64,000 nt of DNA, from assembly GCF_003253745.1 (NCBI RefSeq), contig NZ_MZXV01000040.1, forward strand, positions 124,001 through 188,000, read 5' to 3'. Source of the stretch: Mesorhizobium kowhaii (GTDB lineage Bacteria > Pseudomonadota > Alphaproteobacteria > Rhizobiales > Rhizobiaceae). Below, in pieces: positions 8,254 to 15,910 of the stretch. The translations under genes were made by a program, and so were the position numbers. The notes beneath the pieces are model-generated. The model was not told where the DNA came from and did no database searches. It saw nothing but the letters and a program-made list of their open reading frames with translations. Each line of letters begins with the position of its first letter. Within the stretch, counting starts at the first letter, position 1.

Positions 8254-8639
8254 ATGACTCAGCCATCAGACATGCACTGTCACGAGATAACTTGGTTCGC
8301 ATAGCCGAAGCAACGAAGATCGCTCCGCATATCCTTCAGCGTATCATTGACGGCGATTACCTGCCGAGCCCCGAAGAGATAGACGCACTAGCGGGATACT
8401 TCCGTGGCGAATACTCGATGACAGGTATGGATTCTAGTTGGACGCGTAGGCCTAACCCAAACACCACCACAGGCCCGCTTCCGCTGGCAAGTTATGTGCA
8501 GCCAGCAGATAAGGTCAAGTACGACCCATTCGGAGCGCCGCCAATGTTGAAGAAGGGACCGAAACCAACAGGTAACGGCGCTCTTGAGGACGGGTTCACA
8601 GGGACAGGTCAAAAGGTTGCCACAGGGGCGAAGCGTTGA
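8250..8639 (+). CDS. Hypothetical protein with N-terminal helix-turn-helix
   Basis: 129 residues. Residues 1-50 (RHALSRDNLVRIAEATKIAPHILQRIIDGDY, then PSPEEIDALAGYF) look like a Cro/CI-type helix-turn-helix. The rest is a low-complexity Pro/Gly/Thr-rich tail. It overlaps the preceding gene by four bases (ATGA), so it belongs to the virion-like operon. It could be an operon regulator or a structural protein with a coincidental motif. Confidence 0.5.
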   Translation: MNDSAIRHALSRDNLVRIAEATKIAPHILQRIIDGDYLPSPEEIDALAGYFRGEYSMTGMDSSWTRRPNPNTTTGPLPLASYVQPADKVKYDPFGAPPMLKKGPKPTGNGALEDGFTGTGQKVATGAKR

Positions 8640-8653
8640 CAGGAGAAAGTGCG

Positions 8654-8863
8654 ATGATTTGCCGTGCAACGCGCGTGAACGTGATGGATGCAATGCAGCA
8701 ATACGTGGAGCTGTTCATCAAGTTGTACTGCCTGTCAGGTATCGCAACAGCGTTCCTTTACGCCATGATGCCTCAACGTCAATGGTCGGGATTCTTGTCG
8801 TGCCTACTTGTGGCTCCGCTGGTTTGGTTCCTTACCGTGCGAGTTTATTGGAGGCAACGATGA
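8654..8863 (+). CDS. Small two-helix membrane protein
   Basis: 69 residues with two hydrophobic segments (LFIKLYCLSGIATAFLYAM and GFLSCLLVAPLVWFLTV) and a basic end (YWRQR). The ATG at 8654 has AGGAGA seven bases upstream, which decides the start over the earlier TTG. Its stop overlaps the next ATG (ATGA). Size and topology fit a holin or a virion membrane protein; neither is proven. Confidence 0.55.
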   Translation: MICRATRVNVMDAMQQYVELFIKLYCLSGIATAFLYAMMPQRQWSGFLSCLLVAPLVWFLTVRVYWRQR

Positions 8864-9381
8864 CCATAAAGTGTGACCCACCTTGTGACCCCAGCATAGG
8901 CCAACCACTCCCGCCAGTACCATGGCCTGATCGGAGACGATACGATGTCAGGAGGACGCGTTCAGTACCTCTTATCCCCCGCGAGCCGCACACCAAACCC
9001 GCGGAGACACAGACCGCCGAAGTGTCAGCCGGGCCAACTGTGCCAGCGGTCACCGGTCTACGGTCAGGGCCAAGCGATGCACCGAACCTGCCTGCTGATC
9101 GGAACGGTTCTCGTGTGCAAGGTGAACTGACCAATGCTCCAGGCGAAGTAGGCGGTGTGTCTTTCTTCCGGACAGACATCCCAGCATGCGACTTTGGCCC
9201 TTGCGATCCCAACCTTGCGCAACCTCTGCCGCCGGTTCCGTGGCCCGACACCCCGCCCCCGTTCTTTGTCGGCATGACACAGGAAGAGGCTGATCTGCGT
9301 TACGTGAGGCTGAATCCAAAGGAGGACTCAAATGAACCCGTTTCTGAAGGCATACCTATTCTCTCGCCCGAACGCGACTGA
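8860..9381 (+). CDS. Proline-rich protein with duplicated CDP/QPLPPVPWPD motif
   Basis: 173 residues. An N-terminal unit CDPPCDPSIGQPLPPVPWPD recurs near residue 105 as CDFGPCDPNLAQPLPPVPWPD, separated by a Thr/Pro-rich linker. No family recognised. The ATG at 8860 overlaps the previous stop. The longer open frame from 8584 covers another gene and was rejected. Pro-rich, Cys-bearing repeats in this position suggest a virion adhesion or linker protein, as an inference only. Confidence 0.5.
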   Translation: MTIKCDPPCDPSIGQPLPPVPWPDRRRYDVRRTRSVPLIPREPHTKPAETQTAEVSAGPTVPAVTGLRSGPSDAPNLPADRNGSRVQGELTNAPGEVGGVSFFRTDIPACDFGPCDPNLAQPLPPVPWPDTPPPFFVGMTQEEADLRYVRLNPKEDSNEPVSEGIPILSPERD

Positions 9382-9484
9382 CGCTCAGCTCGCAGACTAT
9401 TTGTTCTACCATCATTTCACGATCTACAAGAGCCTCGATGCTGCCCGCAAAGAGGTCGAGCATTACAGGAGTTTATCCATATGA
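9332..9484 (+). CDS. Small 50-residue protein with strong ribosome site
   Basis: MNPFLKAYLFSRPNATDAQL, then a Tyr/His-rich helix and a charged end KEVEHYRSLSI. AAAGGAGG at 9318-9325 precedes the ATG by six bases, one of the best ribosome sites in the element. It starts inside the 3' end of the preceding gene in another frame, and its stop overlaps the next ATG (ATGA), so translation is probably coupled. Family unknown. Confidence 0.6.
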   Translation: MNPFLKAYLFSRPNATDAQLADYLFYHHFTIYKSLDAARKEVEHYRSLSI

Positions 9485-9900
9485 CACAGATGCGGATCAA
9501 CTGCTTCCCAGGTGGTGGCGGGTTCACGATGAGTCCAGTGCCAGATGGGCATAAACCGCAAGAGCATTGTCCTGGCTATGGCGATCAACCTAAGTTTGGT
9601 TATAGCGACGATGGCGTTAGCCAGACACTGACCAGTCTCGAACCGAATGTGATCAGTGCAAGCAAGCAACTTGTCTGGACCATCGTTGTCAAAGGAACAA
9701 GATTCAACCGTAACACCTCGATTGTCCACTTCGACGGTCAGCCGGTACAGACGGACTATGAGACGCCGACAGCGTTGCGGGCAACAGTTGTGGACAGCTT
9801 TGGTACCTTCAAGTCTGGGCGACACTCGATATCTGTTGTGGACCTCGGCCGCGAAACTGACCCGCTGTATCTGATCTTGAACGACGGGCACGCTGCATAA
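9481..9900 (+). CDS. Ig-like (IPT/TIG-type) domain protein
   Basis: 139 residues. From about residue 50 the pattern TSLEPNVISASKQLVWTIVV, then KGTRFNRNTSIVHFDGQPV and a GRHSISVVD end strand fits an IPT/TIG immunoglobulin-like domain. Such domains decorate phage tails and capsids and mediate weak surface binding. It sits in the virion-like operon just before the tape-measure-like gene, consistent with a tail or decoration protein. Confidence 0.6.
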   Translation: MTQMRINCFPGGGGFTMSPVPDGHKPQEHCPGYGDQPKFGYSDDGVSQTLTSLEPNVISASKQLVWTIVVKGTRFNRNTSIVHFDGQPVQTDYETPTALRATVVDSFGTFKSGRHSISVVDLGRETDPLYLILNDGHAA

Positions 9901-9930
9901 CTGCCCACTCGTGTTTGACGAGGAACTGAC

Positions 9931-12645
9931 ATGGCATCGTTTACTGAGCAAGCCACGCTTCTGGTCGTCGATAAGTCGTCGGCGAAAATCAAGAAGATCA
10001 ATTCCGAGCTGGCCAAGCTCCTCGCCACGGCTAACAAGCTCAGCCATCTATCAATTCGGATGAACGGTCTGAGCAAGGCCACGACTGAAGTTAAGAAGCT
10101 GAATACCGAACTAAGCCACATTGGTCGACGCCCGATTAATCTGCGGGTGAACCTCCAAGGTACGCAGCAGGCCCGGTCACAGCTCAATTCCCTTACCAAG
10201 CCACGTGGTATCCTTGCGGGCTTAAACGTCAGTGGGTTCGGTATCGGCCGTTCGATTGCACGAGGATTCTGGGCTGGCATTGGTGGGCGGCTGTCAGGCC
10301 GTCTTGAGAGCGTTATTGGTGGCGCAGTTGCGCGTGGCGGCAGAGCGCAGGATGTTGCTCAGTTTACCTTTGAGTCATTGCCGCTTACGCCACAGGAGCG
10401 AACCGTATCAACGCAAGCGATTGACGATCTGGTCAAGTCGCAGAGGACGCTCAATCGCGCACAAACCGAGCTGCTGTACGCTGAAATTGCTCCCTCGTTC
10501 GTCACGCCACAGGGTGGGGTCAATGTGGCAGCTACCCGGATGGCAGAGGAAGGGCTCATTAAGATAATCGAGCAGCAGACAGCGCGAGGGATTCCATTCG
10601 ATCAGGCACGCTCATATGCGTTAGACTTCACCAAGGCAGCTGTCTCCGCAGGGCGATTCCAGGATGCAGCGGGTCAAATGAACCCGGCTAAGATGAAGGA
10701 CTTCTTCGACACAATCAGTGCAGGCACAACAGTGATTGGTGAGGAGTTCACTGGCCCGAATATCCGCTCACTGCTGGCGAATGCGCCGAACCTTAAGCAG
10801 ACACTAAATACTCAAGGCCTCGAAAAATTGCTGCTCCTTGGCGAGGAGGATCGTTCTAGGATCGCGGTCGCGATTGAAACGCTTCGTGCAAACCTAACGC
10901 CGTCGCCTGCAACGATGAATGTTCGCCAGAGAAAGTTCAACATGGCGACCGGGTTCTTCAATGCGCAGGGTGTTGCACCACCGGAGTTCCAGAAGGCGTT
11001 CGGTCAAGATCCGTTCAAGGCCATGACTGACTTTGTCGTTAACAATCAGGACAAGATTGATAAAGCGGCAGGTCGGCACATCAATCTGCAAGATCGCGCC
11101 GATGTGCAGTGGTTGGGCGCGGCGATGTTTATGAACCGCAACGCACAGTTTGCCTTTACCCAGGCATTGAACCAACGTGCGGCAATGGGTGGTCAGCTTG
11201 CCTTTATGGAGGCGGCTCGCAAGCAAGAAATCAATACCACAAAATCGTTGGTCCTCGCGCAAGCGCGGCTGCAATCGTCATTCGATGGCCTTGCTGGCCA
11301 AATGGTTCGCATGGCTGAACCGTTGTTGCTTCCAGTTATGGATGCGATGACCAAGGTACTTTCGACAACAGCTGAGGGTAAGGTGCCATCAGCCGCCGAT
11401 CTCGCGGCACTTGGTGTGATGCCACTCGGCCTGAAAGCGTTGCTCGCAAGCGGCGCACTTACCACAGTTGGTGTCACTGCTGGAATAGCTGGTCTAGCCT
11501 CGACCAATGAGAACACACGTTTGCTTGGTGCAATTGCGGTCAACACTGCTGCCACGGCATCAAACACGAGTGGTGGATTATTTGGTGACAAGGCTGCTGG
11601 TGCGGCAGGTATCCTAGGCTGGTTTAGAACAGCCGGCATTGGTATTAGCGGCATACTGGGCATTTCAAGCATTATAGCTAATCAACGTGGTACTCCGGCT
11701 GGCACATATCAACCTGGGCGTAGTCAAATTGCTGATTGGATAATGGGACTTCGACAAGCTGCCATTGCTTCCCAAACACCGGAAGGTCAACGACAACTTC
11801 AAATCGCCGCGCTCGAACGTCAGTTAGCTACGCAGAAGGCCAACGCCGAACGAGTTGCCAGTGAAAGCGGAGGTCCGGGTGGTGGAAGGTTCTTTGAGCA
11901 GGCGATGACGCAGCTTGCGGAAACCAGAGCAAAGCTAGATGCACTGACACAGAAAGGCGTACCTGTCACGGAAGCAACTTCCTCTGTGGCCGAGGATCGC
12001 ATAACCCGCGCTAGGGTCGCTTTGAACGCCAAGCATACGGCCGAGCAGCAGAAGGGTTTTGAAGCCCTTGGCATTAGCCGTCGCAAACTGCAGGAAAGCG
12101 CTGAGAAGGAGTTTGGCGGCAAGGAGGGTATTCGTCAGTTTCAGATCAAGGTCGGCGCATTCGTTGACGGACTCTTCGGTCCACAAACGCTCGACATTGC
12201 GAAAAGGCATCGTCTCGCCCGCATTGACGAACTGTCTACTATCAAGGATCAGCAAGCCCCGGCAGCCCTTGCTGCCCCTGTGGCAACGAACGTCGCACAT
12301 ATCGCTGCAGCTGCCACTGAGGCCATGAGCAGACGCCAGCAGATGGAGCAATTGACTAAACCGAGTGAAGGCTTCCAGCAAGGTATGCTCATGCTGGATC
12401 AGGGTACGACTGCAATCGCAGCAGCCTTCGATATCGGCACAACGAAAGTTGCCACAGCGGGCACATCAGCAGGGCAGTCGATTACAACCAGCGTTACTGG
12501 GGCTGGTTCTGCAATCGCAGCAGCCTTCAATACTGGCGGGGCTAGCGCCGCGGCTCAGATACGTGCCGCATTGTCCACAGGCGTCAATGTTAGGATGCCC
12601 ACGGCCCCTGCCGTCGATACGGGCGCACAGACGGTCGTGACCTAA
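9931..12645 (+). CDS. Tape-measure-like protein
   Basis: 904 residues. The N-terminus is helical, with alternating SELAKLLATANKL and TEVKKLNTELSHI repeats followed by LRVNLQGTQQARSQL, a common opening of tail tape-measure proteins. There are Gly-rich segments, two hydrophobic patches near residues 505-580, and a charged helical region near 610-690. Near residue 730, QFQIKVGAFVDGLFGPQT resembles a peptidoglycan-binding motif. The C-terminus repeats AIAAAF. ATG at 9931 follows GAGGA; a CTCGTGTTTG repeat lies 14 bases before it. This role implies a tail or injection apparatus, although other virion genes are not identified. Confidence 0.65.
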   Translation: MASFTEQATLLVVDKSSAKIKKINSELAKLLATANKLSHLSIRMNGLSKATTEVKKLNTELSHIGRRPINLRVNLQGTQQARSQLNSLTKPRGILAGLNVSGFGIGRSIARGFWAGIGGRLSGRLESVIGGAVARGGRAQDVAQFTFESLPLTPQERTVSTQAIDDLVKSQRTLNRAQTELLYAEIAPSFVTPQGGVNVAATRMAEEGLIKIIEQQTARGIPFDQARSYALDFTKAAVSAGRFQDAAGQMNPAKMKDFFDTISAGTTVIGEEFTGPNIRSLLANAPNLKQTLNTQGLEKLLLLGEEDRSRIAVAIETLRANLTPSPATMNVRQRKFNMATGFFNAQGVAPPEFQKAFGQDPFKAMTDFVVNNQDKIDKAAGRHINLQDRADVQWLGAAMFMNRNAQFAFTQALNQRAAMGGQLAFMEAARKQEINTTKSLVLAQARLQSSFDGLAGQMVRMAEPLLLPVMDAMTKVLSTTAEGKVPSAADLAALGVMPLGLKALLASGALTTVGVTAGIAGLASTNENTRLLGAIAVNTAATASNTSGGLFGDKAAGAAGILGWFRTAGIGISGILGISSIIANQRGTPAGTYQPGRSQIADWIMGLRQAAIASQTPEGQRQLQIAALERQLATQKANAERVASESGGPGGGRFFEQAMTQLAETRAKLDALTQKGVPVTEATSSVAEDRITRARVALNAKHTAEQQKGFEALGISRRKLQESAEKEFGGKEGIRQFQIKVGAFVDGLFGPQTLDIAKRHRLARIDELSTIKDQQAPAALAAPVATNVAHIAAAATEAMSRRQQMEQLTKPSEGFQQGMLMLDQGTTAIAAAFDIGTTKVATAGTSAGQSITTSVTGAGSAIAAAFNTGGASAAAQIRAALSTGVNVRMPTAPAVDTGAQTVVT

Positions 12646-12650
12646 CGCCA

Positions 12651-13412
12651 TCAGTTAAGGGCGAGCACGACGTTGTTCACCAAGTCGGTTATCACATCAT
12701 CAGCTTGCGATTGGACGATGACGACAGACGCTGGGTGGGCGGCTGTGTTGCGCCTGTCCAACTTCTCCTTGAGTATCTTGATGATGCTGCGTCCTACGAT
12801 GCCAGCAGTGTTGCATATTTCGATCACCTCGAACTCTTTGAGTTCCTCCAAGAAGTCGTCATAGGACGAAATCGCAAGACCGGCCCTTTTTGGATAGCGT
12901 TTGCCTATGGCCGTGTTGAAGTCGCTCAGCCGCTTCGGGTCGTTCAGAATCCAGTGGAGCAGGTGGCTGTAGGCGAGGTTCCAGGTCATGACGATACAAG
13001 CGCGGTACGCCTCAATGCGATAGCACTTGATCGCCTCTGCCAAGAAGTTCTTCTCGGCAACATCGGGCACCTTGCCGGGCAGATCGGTCAGCAGCTTGCT
13101 TACCTGCACCACGCTGTGATGGGTGCCATATTTCGCGTCGAGTTCGAGGCGGACGGTGCGCTGCAGCTTGTATCCGCTCTTCTGCTTCAGCAAATCCTTG
13201 TAGTCGACCATTCTGGGGAGGTACTTGCTGACCTGAGGCGGGTCGAGATGCAGAGTGGTGAAGCAGCTGCGGACGTCAGCGCTATCGAAAACGTCTTTGC
13301 CTTCGTGGGTGTGAAGGAACCACGCGAACAGACGAATCTGTAGGCGTGGTGATGCCTTGTCGAAGTCGGCGACCTGACTGGCGAAGTCAGCCAGCTCCAT
13401 TGGTACTGCCAA
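12651..13412 (-). CDS. HEPN-type protein with N-terminal winged-helix-like domain
   Basis: 253 residues. N-terminal part (about 20-95): RLFAWFLHTHEGKDVFDSAD, PPQVSKYLPRMVDYKDLL, an HTH-like domain that recurs in the partner gene. C-terminal part (about 120-250): AEAIKCYRIEAYRACIVMTW, then EICNTAGIVGRSIIKIL and RRNTAAHPAS. R221-N-x3-H226 is the R-x4-H signature of HEPN folds, many of which are RNases in abortive-infection and toxin systems. It is leftward, opposite to the virion-like genes and just past their end, the usual place for cargo. The HEPN assignment rests on motif and context only. Confidence 0.6.
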   Translation of the reverse strand: MAVPMELADFASQVADFDKASPRLQIRLFAWFLHTHEGKDVFDSADVRSCFTTLHLDPPQVSKYLPRMVDYKDLLKQKSGYKLQRTVRLELDAKYGTHHSVVQVSKLLTDLPGKVPDVAEKNFLAEAIKCYRIEAYRACIVMTWNLAYSHLLHWILNDPKRLSDFNTAIGKRYPKRAGLAISSYDDFLEELKEFEVIEICNTAGIVGRSIIKILKEKLDRRNTAAHPASVVIVQSQADDVITDLVNNVVLALN

Positions 13413-13992
13413 GTTTGTTCACGTAGTCCAGACCAAGGTGATTGATCTCGTACTCACTGCTCTCATTCCTGCTGAAATATTTCCGCGACTTCAGTTCACG
13501 AAGCGGCTGCCAGAAATCAGGGATGTTGATAGGCCATGCCATCGAGCGGAAGCAGGTGTAGATGTGGCCTGCAGCTACGCCATCGATACCGCGATGCTCC
13601 TTCAACCAAGCGGCAGCGATTAGATATTTTTTATGCTGGCTCTTCGCATCCTTTCCCTGCGCAAACGACGCAAGCGACATATGCCTATTCATGTCGATAT
13701 CCACGACGTCCGGCGTCTTTGGAACTTTCCGAGTAGTCCGTGGCTTCGCGGGCCGGACATCAATAATTTCGCTCTCCTCGACATCATCAATCTCGGGCTC
13801 GATTTCGACCTCAGCTTCCTGCGGAGGCGGAGTGGCAGCAAGACGTTTCATGACCGGAGAGGCGGGGCCCCGGAGCGCGTTCTGAATAGCTTGGGTAATC
13901 TGCCCGATGTCACCGTCTGCTATTTCTGCTTCAACCATGACGAAGCGAATACGGGACGTGCCCGATACCTTACCGCTAGAGTTCTTGGCCAT
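13387..13992 (-). CDS. Partner protein of the HEPN gene
   Basis: 201 residues. It begins GTSRIRFVMVEAEIADGDIG and continues QITQAIQNAL, followed by an acidic/Pro-rich linker and a C-terminal domain (about 125-200; KYLIAAAWLKEHRGIDGVAA, then FWQPLRELKSRKYFS) that aligns with the N-terminal winged-helix-like domain of the neighbouring 253-residue protein. Its 3' end overlaps that gene by 26 bases, so the two are co-translated. The ATG at 13992 has GAAGGA upstream. I recognise no named family; the pair looks like a two-gene unit. Confidence 0.55.
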   Translation of the reverse strand: MAKNSSGKVSGTSRIRFVMVEAEIADGDIGQITQAIQNALRGPASPVMKRLAATPPPQEAEVEIEPEIDDVEESEIIDVRPAKPRTTRKVPKTPDVVDIDMNRHMSLASFAQGKDAKSQHKKYLIAAAWLKEHRGIDGVAAGHIYTCFRSMAWPINIPDFWQPLRELKSRKYFSRNESSEYEINHLGLDYVNKLGSTNGAG

Positions 13993-14133
13993 ATGCTATC
14001 CTTCTAAGATTCAAGTAGGAGTGAAAGGCCAATACGCTTACCTGAGGTTGTCGGCAAGCGTGTAGGTTGCCAATTTGTTCTTCAATCACCAATATTTTTC
14101 AGCGGCGGTCTTACTATCGACGCCAGACCCGTT

Positions 14134-14289
14134 TCAACAAATGGGATGAACACGGTGCTGGTAGCGGTGCTTGTCGATGCACTTCTTGCTGCAGCATATC
14201 TGGTTCGCGCGGTACGGCTGGAATGGCTCGCCGCATTGCTTGCACTTACGTACCTTCAGTTTTTTCGGTTTGAGACCGTAGACAGGCAT
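14134..14289 (-). CDS. Small zinc-ribbon protein
   Basis: 51 residues: CKQCGEPFQPYRANQICCSK then KCIDK, i.e. C-x2-C and C-C-x3-C pairs with basic flanks, a likely zinc ribbon. GGGAG lies eight bases before the ATG at 14289, so this start is preferred over any upstream one. Such miniature ribbons are common in phage early regions; the role is unknown. Confidence 0.55.
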   Translation of the reverse strand: MPVYGLKPKKLKVRKCKQCGEPFQPYRANQICCSKKCIDKHRYQHRVHPIC

Positions 14290-14397
14290 CGATGTAGCTC
14301 CCGAAAGCGCGACCCCTACAATCGTTTTCGACCGTATCAACGTGCGTATGCGTTCAAATGAATGCCACGCGGAGAACCCCTGCGTACGTGTCAAGAA

Positions 14398-14427
14398 GAC
14401 CCTATGTAGGGTGACCCGAGGGGTCTA
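14398..14427. other. Two adjacent small hairpins
   Basis: ACCCTATGTAGGGT followed by GACCCGAGGGGTC. There is no U-run, so not a clear terminator. They lie between the holin-like and zinc-ribbon genes. Confidence 0.3.
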
Positions 14428-14442
14428 TTTGCGATCACGCAA

Positions 14443-14865
14443 TCACTGTGCTGACCGCCATTTGTGACTGCCGATTTGATCAAGCAATTGGGGCTCGACC
14501 GCCTTGGGCTGCTCTACGACCTTGGGCAATGCTACAGGGGCGGGTGCCAAAGCGGATAGCTGTTGCCGATCAGGCCAAATCGCCATCAACACTCTACGCC
14601 CGAACGCTATCAACACCGACCAGACGACCGAGTTCAACAGGAACATATAGCCATCCCAATTGCTCGGTATCGCTTCTGGATTAAATGCTGACATTGTCTG
14701 AAAGACCTGAGAGGCCGTTACTGACTGAAGCTGTTCGACCGTGACCCCTTGACCTAGCAGGTACACAGCCGCCGCGAGTTCATCGACCTGCGGGAGAATG
14801 ACAGAGAATGTTGGCAAAGCAGTTATTGCCGCCGACACCCACCACATTGCAGTTTTGCGTTTCAT
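14443..14865 (-). CDS. Two-helix membrane protein, holin-like
   Basis: About 140 residues. Hydrophobic segment one follows a basic start (MKRKTAMWWVSAAITALPTF) and segment two lies near residues 80-105 (LLNSVVWSVLIAFGRRVLM). The C-terminal tail is Pro/Val-rich. The ATG at 14865 is spaced nine bases from AAGGAG; ATG 14871 would be too close. Topology fits a holin or envelope protein. Upstream is a leftward promoter at 14893-14921. Confidence 0.5.
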   Translation of the reverse strand: MKRKTAMWWVSAAITALPTFSVILPQVDELAAAVYLLGQGVTVEQLQSVTASQVFQTMSAFNPEAIPSNWDGYMFLLNSVVWSVLIAFGRRVLMAIWPDRQQLSALAPAPVALPKVVEQPKAVEPQLLDQIGSHKWRSAQ

Positions 14866-14892
14866 TTCCATTGACTCCTTTATTTGCATGTA

Positions 14893-14921
14893 ATTGTCAC
14901 ATAGCAAATAGTAGTTGTCAA
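14893..14921 (-). promoter_or_regulatory. Candidate leftward promoter
   Basis: Minus strand -35 TTGACA (14916-14921), 17-base spacer, -10 GACAAT (14893-14898), about 20 bases before the holin-like gene. Confidence 0.45.
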
Positions 14922-14937
14922 AGTCTCCTTTTTGATA

Positions 14938-15075
14938 CTACTTCGGCATCGTCGCCCACAGTTGAGCTTCGGTAAATACTTGCTGACCATTGTAGTAATA
15001 TCCTGGAGCGATCGGATGGGGTAACAACCCCGACGTGGGACTACCCTTGCTCGCAGTTCGGATACGAGTATTCAT
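14938..15075 (-). CDS. 45-residue protein sharing a motif with the CI/Cro-like regulator
   Basis: The C-terminal part HPIAPGYYYNGQQVFTEAQL is clearly similar to HPTAPGWFYKGQRVLTEAQL at the end of the 16835-17170 regulator. The N-terminus (MNTRIRTASKGSPTSG) is basic and lacks the regulator's DNA-binding part. No strong ribosome site. It may interact with the same partner as the regulator or be a truncated paralogue. Confidence 0.5.
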   Translation of the reverse strand: MNTRIRTASKGSPTSGLLPHPIAPGYYYNGQQVFTEAQLWATMPK

Positions 15076-15130
15076 CAATCTCAACATATATTTTGCATAA
15101 CTGACGATTTATTTCGGCGTTATTGCCGTG

Positions 15131-15385
15131 TTAATTTCTACCGTGCTGCAACTTGGCACACGCTATCAGCACCAGCTCTGCGGCTCTCTTCATCTCCTTC
15201 GGGAGGTCCGGCATGAGAGCAAGTATGTCGTGGTAGGTCTCGCGAGGATCATCTATACATAGATTCGGCTGGTCGCAGTTGATGATTAGGTCCACGGTCT
15301 GGCGAAGCTTGTGTTTCGCTAAGGCTTGCTCTGCTTCTTCCTGTGAAATTGAATGCACTGGCCAGTCAATGACCTGTGGGCGCAT
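15131..15385 (-). CDS. Small hypothetical protein of the leftward replication operon
   Basis: 84 residues, helical and acidic, e.g. SQEEAEQALAKHKLRQTVDL and LPKEMKRAAELVLIACAKL. The ATG at 15385 follows AAAGGA by about eight bases. A candidate promoter lies at 15418-15447. No family recognised. Confidence 0.5.
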   Translation of the reverse strand: MRPQVIDWPVHSISQEEAEQALAKHKLRQTVDLIINCDQPNLCIDDPRETYHDILALMPDLPKEMKRAAELVLIACAKLQHGRN

Positions 15386-15417
15386 TGGATAAATCCTTTC
15401 GGGGTTGGGGAGACCGT

Positions 15418-15447
15418 ATCATAACGCAACATTGATCGGCAACGCAA
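15418..15447 (-). promoter_or_regulatory. Candidate leftward promoter
   Basis: Minus strand -35 TTGCGT (15442-15447), 18-base spacer, -10 TATGAT (15418-15423). The spacer region also contains AACATT and AATGTT as an inverted pair (about 15428-15452), a possible operator. Confidence 0.4.
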
Positions 15448-15466
15448 AATGTTCCTTTGCGCCGTA

Positions 15467-15910
15467 TCAGTTAAACTTGACGATTGTAGTCGTGCTGACA
15501 GTCACTTTTGGTGTGCGCTTGCGATACCACTGGATAAGACTTGTGCGCCCGATGGTAATAATATCAATCTCAAGCGGGATACCATGTAGTTCAGCCGCGC
15601 TCGAACCTATCTTCAGCACATTCACCGCATGACAGATGCCGGATAGTCGCCCGTATTCATTATCGCTGATTTCGGGATTCGGATCCTTGCAGTGCAACTG
15701 ATCCTCGATTTTGATACCCGCATACTCACACTCAATCAGCATGAATGTGATGGCGTAATACTTACGGCCCTGAGGCGTGTGCTTCTCTGCCGTTTCGACA
15801 ATCACGGCAGGGTATCGCCCTGTCGGAATATAATCGTCCTTGTTGGTCACTGAGCGCATGGTCACTTGTTGCGGGTCATCGGCCCAGCTTGGGATCGGTG
15901 GCAGTTTCAT
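15467..15910 (-). CDS. DUF669-like phage protein
   Basis: 147 residues with the DUF669 pattern: an early GRYPAVIVETAEKHTPQGRKY strand pair, YAITFMLIECEYAGIKIEDQ, a central SGICHAVNV helix, and GIPLEIDIITIG. DUF669 proteins are phage-encoded and usually sit beside recombination or replication genes; a single-strand-binding role is suspected. It overlaps the primase-polymerase stop by four bases, so it belongs to the same operon. Confidence 0.65.
   Translation of the reverse strand: MKLPPIPSWADDPQQVTMRSVTNKDDYIPTGRYPAVIVETAEKHTPQGRKYYAITFMLIECEYAGIKIEDQLHCKDPNPEISDNEYGRLSGICHAVNVLKIGSSAAELHGIPLEIDIITIGRTSLIQWYRKRTPKVTVSTTTIVKFN

Noticed and set aside
8584..8859. N-terminal extension of the proline-rich virion-operon protein
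   Set aside because: It overlaps the small membrane protein gene, which has its own good ribosome site; the repeat-bearing part starts at the coupled ATG 8860.
15301..15330. CTTGTGTTTC as a further copy of the dispersed motif
   Set aside because: Two mismatches to CTCGTGTTTG and different flanks; chance is sufficient.
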